From Rhodobiaceae bacterium (GTDB lineage Bacteria > Pseudomonadota > Alphaproteobacteria > Rhizobiales > Aestuariivirgaceae), in contig VFJY01000137.1 in the NCBI GenBank assembly GCA_009885825.1, forward strand, positions 1-38,541: 38,541 nucleotides of DNA, in the 5' to 3' direction. Position numbers and translations under genes: made by a program. The notes under the pieces were generated by a model. The model did no database searches and had not been told where the DNA came from. It saw only the letters and a program-made list of their open reading frames with translations. Position 1 is the stretch's first letter. Every line of letters starts with the position of its first letter. Below are positions 33,233 through 38,541 of the stretch, one piece after another.

Positions 33233-34621
33233 ATGACAATATGGACGCCCAAACTTACCCAAGGTAAACCTATTTATCTGGCGATTGCCGATGCCATGGC
33301 CGAGGCGATCAGGATTGGCGCTTTGCAACCTGGCGAAAAACTGCCACCGCACCGGGATCTGGCTTGGCGTCTCAAGGTGACCGTGGGCACTGTTACCCGC
33401 GCCTACAAGGAAGCCGAAATTCGCGGGCTTCTGGCAGGGGAAGTGGGGCGCGGAAGTTACGTGCGGGCGCGCACCGGCAATGCCTCAATTCCGAGCGCCG
33501 ATGATCTGGCCAATGGCGTTGTTGATCTCTCACATTCCATACCGCCACCTGTTGTTACAACCGCGGAGTTTGACGCGGCTCTGGCTCATGTCATGCGCGA
33601 ACCGGGCCGCCTGACGCTGCTGGATTATACACCGCCTGAAGGCTACTTGCGGCATCGCCAGATGGGAGCGCGCTGGCTGAGGCGTTGCGGCATTGAAGTC
33701 GCGGAGGCTGATGTGGTGGTTTCCGCCGGCGCTCACATGGGTTTGGTCGCCACCATACCCGACATCATCGAGGCCGGGGAAGCCGTCATGGCGGAAAATC
33801 TCAACTACCCTTCCCTGAAGCCCGCCATGAAGAGTTTGGGAATTGGGACCATTGCCTTGGAAATGGATGAGGGAGGGCTCTTGCCAGCAGCGTTTGAGCA
33901 GGCCGCCCGCGATGGCCAGTCGCGTGTGCTCTATATTGTTCCCACGCTGCAAAACCCCACCACCAGCACAATGACACGTGAGCGTCGCGAGGCCATCGTT
34001 GAAATTGCACGGCGCTACAATATCACCATTGTGGAGGATGATATCTTCAGGTTGCTGGATGAGCGCGTGCAGCCGCCGACATTCTATAGCCTGGCGCCTG
34101 AGCGAACCTTCTACATCACCAGCCTGTCAAAAACTTTGGCGCCGGGTCTTCGTGTCGGGTTTGTTGCCACGCCGCCTGGCCGGGCCCGCATGTTGCGGGT
34201 GAACCAGCAGGTGGCCAATGGGCGCGCTGTGGGGATGACGGCGGAAATGGCGCGCTATTGGCTGGAGACTGATATCGCCGACAGTGTTATCAAACGCGCG
34301 ATTGCCGAGATGGCGCAGCGCCGCAAGGTTTTTCTTGATGTCTTCAAGGGCCAGCGTTTTCGCTGCGAGCCTGCCGCTCCCTATGCTTGGCTTTCATTGC
34401 CTGCTCATTGGAAACCCATGCGATTTGCCGTTGAAATCCGCAACAGGGGGGTTTACATCTCGCCAGGTTCTTCTTTTGCAATTGGGGCCCGGGCCCTGGA
34501 ACAAAATATCCGCATCTGTTTTGGCCAGCCGGCAACGGCTGAAGATTTGCGCCGCGCCCTGATCAAAATTCGTGAACTGATGGCCGAAACCGAGGTGGAC
34601 AATTTTGCACCGGTGGCTTAG
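33233..34621 (+). CDS. MocR-family regulator (GntR HTH fused to aminotransferase fold)
   Basis: The 462-residue transcription factor has an N-terminal GntR winged helix (residues 8-78: PIYLAIADAMAEAIRIGALQPG, LPPHRDLAWRLKVTVGTVTRAYKEAEIRGLL). A class I aminotransferase-fold domain follows with YIVPTLQNPTTSTM, IVEDDIF and Schiff-base Lys300 (ITSLSKTLAPGLRVGF), so PLP is probably bound. Such regulators sense PLP adducts or amino compounds; the effector is unknown. The start at 33233 follows the last octamer repeat, with GAGGA about 11 bases upstream. Its stop overlaps that of the convergent SGNH gene by four bases. Confidence 0.93.
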   Translation: MTIWTPKLTQGKPIYLAIADAMAEAIRIGALQPGEKLPPHRDLAWRLKVTVGTVTRAYKEAEIRGLLAGEVGRGSYVRARTGNASIPSADDLANGVVDLSHSIPPPVVTTAEFDAALAHVMREPGRLTLLDYTPPEGYLRHRQMGARWLRRCGIEVAEADVVVSAGAHMGLVATIPDIIEAGEAVMAENLNYPSLKPAMKSLGIGTIALEMDEGGLLPAAFEQAARDGQSRVLYIVPTLQNPTTSTMTRERREAIVEIARRYNITIVEDDIFRLLDERVQPPTFYSLAPERTFYITSLSKTLAPGLRVGFVATPPGRARMLRVNQQVANGRAVGMTAEMARYWLETDIADSVIKRAIAEMAQRRKVFLDVFKGQRFRCEPAAPYAWLSLPAHWKPMRFAVEIRNRGVYISPGSSFAIGARALEQNIRICFGQPATAEDLRRALIKIRELMAETEVDNFAPVA

Positions 34622-36600
34622 TTCGCCTCGGCACCCAGGGTTTCGGCGACCGACCCCCGGATATCCATCAGAATCGCATCGGCCATTGCGGCCTGGCCTT
34701 CGGCGTTGGGGTGCATGGTGCCGGTGGTTTCGATGAAGATTTGGGCCGACGCTTTTTCATCGATGTAGCCCGATTTGGTCATGACCTTCTCGTTCACCGC
34801 CATATAGGCGTCATTGAAGGTTCTGACCCAGCGCTGGCGCAGCGCGTAAGGGAAGTTGTGTGTAGCTGGATCATAGGGCCGCCATTCCCGTATCTTGCCA
34901 GACCAGCTCGATTCGCAGGTCTGTGTTGGCCGTTCGGCTTTGCCCCAACAGGGTATCATCAGAACTTCTGTGGGTTCAGACATGAGCTTGGGATTTTGCG
35001 CGCAGAAGCCGTGGGCGGTGAAAATCCGGGATTCATAGACGCGGCCAGCAAATGTCCAGCCCTGATCGCCAGCGAGATCGCGCATGCGGGTGTGGAGCGT
35101 TGACAGCTGCTCATGGACAGCGTTGAGGCGGCCCGACGTGGTTGCAAGCCATGATGAAAACACATCCATGGATTGGTTGGCTGGGAACTGATCCTCGTTT
35201 TCACTTTCGCTGTCACCGGCTTCGCAAACTGATCCCGCTTCATCAACCAGCATGTCAGGATAGCTGGTGAGCACAACACGCGAGGGATCAAAGACAGGAT
35301 CGCCGGAATAGAGCGGGACGGCCACCTCCAGGGCCTTGGCCAATTGCGCGTAGGCGCCGGGAAGCACATCCCGCATGTTTTCAGCGAATTGTTTTGGCGG
35401 AACTGTCGCGCCAAAGAATTTCGCCAATGTGGCTGACGTTCCCTCACGCAGGGTTGCCCAGGCCACCACGTTGGCAAAACCAATGTCATTGCCGCCGATA
35501 GACAGGAATACGTAATCGACAGTGCGGCGATACTGTTTGCCAGGGCACGTCCACAGGCTGTCAACCTGTTCCGGCTTGACCGCGCACAGTTCACGCAAGA
35601 GCCAATGGATTTGCGAATCCTTGTTGCCGCCCGCGACAAAGCGCGAGGCCGGATTCGCGGCTCCGGTCGAAGCCACACGCTCCACATATTCCTGCGGTCC
35701 CAAGATGCCATAGGCGGCGCCAGCGCCCGAGCAGGAATAACCCAGAAAAGTGACTGAACTGCGCGGATTTTCCAGGGCGATCTGCAGGGCAGCGCGCAAT
35801 TGGTGGCCATAGAGCGAACGGTGGCAAAGCCGGTCCAACCACTGGGCCGAGCCACTGACATCATTGTTGAGACGGCGCGGATAGAGATTTTGATGGCGCT
35901 TGTCGGGGCCAAATTCCACCGGCACGTCGGGGTTTCCTTCGCCCGAGGCAAAGCTGTCGCCAAGGCCCACGATCAACAGATCGCGCACTTGCACCTTGAG
36001 TGAGATGGGCTGCTCGCCCACCACGCCCACGGAAACATCAGCCCCTTGGGGATAGGGAAGACTGACTTTCACTGGCTCATCGCAAGGAGCAGCGGTTGCC
36101 GCCACATCATCTACACGCCACTCGCAGATATATTCCTTGTACAGCGTGTTGGCGACAAGAGGGCGGAGCTTCAGCTCGATCTCGTGGAAGCGTGGCGTCA
36201 TATAATTTTCCACGCCATCGCAGCGATCATGGAGGCGGGTTTCCGGATTCCAGCAGAGCTTGCCCTCGCCACCGGCGGCCCAGCCGCGCCAATCAAATTT
36301 AGCGCGCAAAATGCGCGAGAAAGCAATGTAACGGTCATTCAACACATGTTCGGATCCCAGCACGGAGGCCGCGTCCACCAGCAATTGTTTCTGGTCCTCG
36401 GACACCGTCTGCTCGCCCACATGGATGAGATATTGCGACCAGGCTGATTCATGGCGCTTGAAAAAACTCGCATCGCTGAACAGGCGGAAGCGGTTGGAAA
36501 CCTTCCACTCGATCTGGAAGTTGGAGGTGTTGAGGATTTGGGCCTGGGCCGTAATAGTGACTGACCATAGCAAAGCCAGAACCGTTAATAATTTTTTCAA
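34618..36600 (-). CDS. Large exported SGNH hydrolase with N-terminal beta domain
   Basis: The 660-residue secreted protein has a signal peptide (MKKLLTVLALLWSVTITAQA). An N-terminal region of about 190 residues, cysteine-containing and probably beta-rich, precedes an SGNH hydrolase domain. Block I is LGDSFASGEGNPD (Ser216), block III is SIGGNDIGFAN and block V is GTMHPNAEGQ (His630). The usual block V Asp three residues before His is Gly, so a Ser-His dyad is suggested, as in some actinobacterial SGNH lipases. Unlike the SGNH-like protein at 13151-14197, the nucleophile and His are present. Substrate (lipid or polysaccharide ester) unknown. Confidence 0.87.
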   Translation of the reverse strand: MKKLLTVLALLWSVTITAQAQILNTSNFQIEWKVSNRFRLFSDASFFKRHESAWSQYLIHVGEQTVSEDQKQLLVDAASVLGSEHVLNDRYIAFSRILRAKFDWRGWAAGGEGKLCWNPETRLHDRCDGVENYMTPRFHEIELKLRPLVANTLYKEYICEWRVDDVAATAAPCDEPVKVSLPYPQGADVSVGVVGEQPISLKVQVRDLLIVGLGDSFASGEGNPDVPVEFGPDKRHQNLYPRRLNNDVSGSAQWLDRLCHRSLYGHQLRAALQIALENPRSSVTFLGYSCSGAGAAYGILGPQEYVERVASTGAANPASRFVAGGNKDSQIHWLLRELCAVKPEQVDSLWTCPGKQYRRTVDYVFLSIGGNDIGFANVVAWATLREGTSATLAKFFGATVPPKQFAENMRDVLPGAYAQLAKALEVAVPLYSGDPVFDPSRVVLTSYPDMLVDEAGSVCEAGDSESENEDQFPANQSMDVFSSWLATTSGRLNAVHEQLSTLHTRMRDLAGDQGWTFAGRVYESRIFTAHGFCAQNPKLMSEPTEVLMIPCWGKAERPTQTCESSWSGKIREWRPYDPATHNFPYALRQRWVRTFNDAYMAVNEKVMTKSGYIDEKASAQIFIETTGTMHPNAEGQAAMADAILMDIRGSVAETLGAEAN

Positions 36601-36624
36601 ATGCTTGCCTCATTTTGACTTGGG

Positions 36625-36641
36625 TGACTGCTTAGCAGTCA
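36625..36641. promoter_or_regulatory. 17-bp palindrome upstream of the SGNH gene
   Basis: TGACTGC-TTA-GCAGTCA is a perfect 7-bp dyad, 25 bases upstream of the SGNH start codon, in the position of a promoter or leader. It could be an operator. A second, looser dyad (AAAGTGAA at 36706-36713 and TTCACTTT at 36730-36737) lies nearer the lectin-like gene. Confidence 0.4.
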
Positions 36642-36775
36642 TTGCAAGACGAAATTGGGGCAGATCGCGTGAATGGTTCCCGCATCATCAAATGTCACAA
36701 ACGAAAAAGTGAATTGCTCCGAAAGTTTCTTCACTTTAGATTTTTCCCGTTTGGAAAATTCAACAGGAGATGGTC

Positions 36776-37432
36776 ATGAGAAACATTCGCGCGCTCGCAC
36801 TTCTTGCACCAGTCGCAGTTCTTGCCTTGGGAGCGGCATTTGCCCATGCGCAGGGTGCGAAAATGAGCTTCTTCGTCACCAGCGCCGGTCCCGGCAAGGG
36901 TGCAGACCTGGGTGGTCTTGATGGCGCTGACAAGCATTGCCAAACACTCGCTGAGGCTGCTGGGGCGACGGGGCAGACCTGGCGGGCCTATCTGTCGACG
37001 CAGGGCGACGGGGCTGTTAACGCGCGCGACCGCATCGGCAGCGGATCATGGGCCAACGCCAAGGGCGAAACCATCGCCAAGGATGTGGCTGAACTCCACG
37101 GCACGAACAACCTCAACAAGAACACCGCCCTCAATGAAAAGGGCGAACTGGTGAATGGCCGGGGCGACAAGCCCAACATGCACGACATTCTCACTGGAAC
37201 ACAGCCCGATGGCACTGCTTTCGCTGCGGGAGAAGATCGGACGTGCGGCAATTGGACGTTGGGTGGTGCCGAAGGTGCGGTGATAGTGGGCCATCATGAC
37301 CGCATGGGACTTGACGATTCGGCCCCCGCTAAGTCTTGGAACTCTTCCCATGCCTCACGTGGGGGATGCAGTCAGGATGCCTTGAAAGGCACTGGCGGCA
37401 ACGGCTTGTTTTATTGCTTCGCAGAGAAGTAA
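36776..37432 (+). CDS. Exported C-type-lectin-like protein
   Basis: The 218-residue protein has a signal peptide (MRNIRALALLAPVAVLALGAAFAHA). The mature domain resembles bacterial lectin-like (collectin/DUF1554-type) proteins: LGGLDGADKHCQTLAEAAG, WRAYLS, GDKPNMHDILTGTQPDG, DRTCGNW and a closing GGCSQDALKGTGGNGLFYCFA. Four cysteines (DKHC, RTC, GGC and FYC) would make two disulfides. AGGAG is seven bases before the chosen ATG; an ATG at 36770 sits directly on that site and is less likely. Ligand unknown. Confidence 0.65.
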   Translation: MRNIRALALLAPVAVLALGAAFAHAQGAKMSFFVTSAGPGKGADLGGLDGADKHCQTLAEAAGATGQTWRAYLSTQGDGAVNARDRIGSGSWANAKGETIAKDVAELHGTNNLNKNTALNEKGELVNGRGDKPNMHDILTGTQPDGTAFAAGEDRTCGNWTLGGAEGAVIVGHHDRMGLDDSAPAKSWNSSHASRGGCSQDALKGTGGNGLFYCFAEK

Positions 37433-37467
37433 ACGGGGCAAGCCTAATTTTGCAGGTTGGGCCGTTT
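37431..37467 (+). terminator. Weak terminator-like hairpin
   Basis: AAACGG and CCGTTT can pair around an imperfect inner stem directly after the lectin-like gene, followed by TTTC. The inner part has mismatches, so this is tentative. Confidence 0.3.
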
Positions 37468-37535
37468 CATCACCGACATACCGCATTTCATATTATTTGA
37501 CCTGGGCTCGACTGGCGGGGAGGCGGGAATTTTCC

Positions 37536-37565
37536 CTTGACCTTCCCGCTCCTTGCCCCTATCTG
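37536..37565 (+). promoter_or_regulatory. groESL promoter (RpoH and sigma70 elements overlap)
   Basis: CTTGAC at 37536-37541 and CCCTATCT at 37557-37564 are 15 bases apart, close to the alphaproteobacterial RpoH pattern. The same region also reads TTGACC-N17-TATCTG as a sigma70 promoter. The CIRCE element begins about 12 bases downstream. Confidence 0.65.
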
Positions 37566-37576
37566 GACTTCAACTG

Positions 37577-37603
37577 TTAGCACTCTCTCTTGATGACTGC
37601 CAA
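37577..37603. promoter_or_regulatory. CIRCE element (HrcA operator)
   Basis: The left arm TTAGCACTC matches the consensus exactly. After nine bases the right arm is GACTGCCAA, two mismatches from GAGTGCTAA. It lies at the expected transcription start of groESL, where HrcA represses in the absence of heat stress. Confidence 0.85.
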
Positions 37604-37673
37604 CAGAGATCACAACGGGTTCCCGTTTCTGGGTTAAATATAAATAAATCAATATGTTATGAGGAGTTCTCAC

Positions 37674-37964
37674 ATGAAATTCCGTCCTTTGCACGACCGG
37701 GTCGTGGTGAAGCGGGTTGACGAAGACACCAAGACCAAGGGTGGCATCATCATTCCAGAAACGGCGCAAGAAAAGCCGATGCAGGGCAAAATTATCGCTG
37801 TGGGCCCAGGGGCCCGCGATGAGAGCGGCAAGATTGTCCCCCTCGATGTCAAGAGCGGCGACCTGGTGCTGTTCGGCAAATGGTCGGGCACGGAAGTCAA
37901 GATCGACGGCGACGAGCTGCTGATCATGAAAGAGTCCGACATCATGGGCGTGCTCGACAAGTAA
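37674..37964 (+). CDS. groES: Co-chaperonin GroES
   Basis: GroES caps the GroEL ring and closes the folding chamber. The 96-residue protein has the standard [24 protein letters not shown] opening with the mobile loop ([11 protein letters not shown]), the roof-loop region, and the closing [20 protein letters not shown] precedes the ATG at 37674; an upstream in-frame codon at 37659 adds five residues that overlap this site. The gene follows CIRCE and precedes groEL by 40 bases. Confidence 0.98.
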   Translation: MKFRPLHDRVVVKRVDEDTKTKGGIIIPETAQEKPMQGKIIAVGPGARDESGKIVPLDVKSGDLVLFGKWSGTEVKIDGDELLIMKESDIMGVLDK

Positions 37965-37992
37965 GAATTCGCCATTCAATCAATTTAGCTAA

Positions 37993-38541
<549 letters not shown>

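Overview
The window is about 38.5 kb of compact chromosomal DNA from an alphaproteobacterium. The evidence is the gene content: a plant/alphaproteobacterial-type glutamate-cysteine ligase, DUF4170, DUF459 and DUF1127 proteins, an HAD-IIA phosphatase next to ribF, a GltBD glutamate synthase, a MocR regulator, a CIRCE-controlled groESL and a ROSE-like leader on an hsp20 gene. A Hyphomicrobiales-like host would fit, but the order cannot be fixed from this sequence alone. All gene calls were made by reading translations and motifs; no database search was run.

Layout. The left edge (1-373) is a mobile-element junction: the first 41 codons of a DUF4102-type tyrosine integrase run off the window on the minus strand, just downstream of the 3' end of a tRNA-Ser(GGA). 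The integrated element should therefore lie to the left, and everything right of the tRNA looks like core chromosome. 0.5-3.4 kb holds msrA, a two-domain multicopper oxidase and a small cytochrome c with a perfect FNR/FixK-type box. 3.4-9.3 kb holds housekeeping genes: ppa, a DUF4170 protein, pmbA, ubiA, rsmE and gshA. 9.4-14.2 kb holds a stomatin-like/NfeD pair, kdsD, and a lytic transglycosylase followed by an SGNH-fold protein that has lost its catalytic Ser and His. 14.2-20.3 kb is gltBD, facing a threonine aldolase across a spacer with a perfect 9-bp dyad.

21.8-24 kb is the most unusual stretch. It has an hsp20 gene with a candidate RNA thermometer, then three tandem small secreted proteins. 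These share a C-terminal module of about 57 residues with an invariant C-x19-C spacing, but have entirely different middle regions. 24-32.9 kb contains an alpha/beta hydrolase, typA, and a minus-strand run of omega-aminotransferase, membrane-anchored degenerate EAL protein, HAD-IIA phosphatase and ribF, then two secreted or membrane proteins (one SIMPL). 32.9-37.4 kb holds a DUF1127 gene diverging from a MocR regulator across four copies of an ATTGTATC octamer, a large SGNH hydrolase and a lectin-like secreted protein. The right edge is groES and the start of groEL behind a CIRCE element.

The genes are packed very tightly. Several convergent pairs share or abut stop codons, and two divergent pairs have only 26-42 bp between start codons. 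Two distinct heat-shock control modes are visible: CIRCE/HrcA on groESL and a ROSE-like leader on hsp20.
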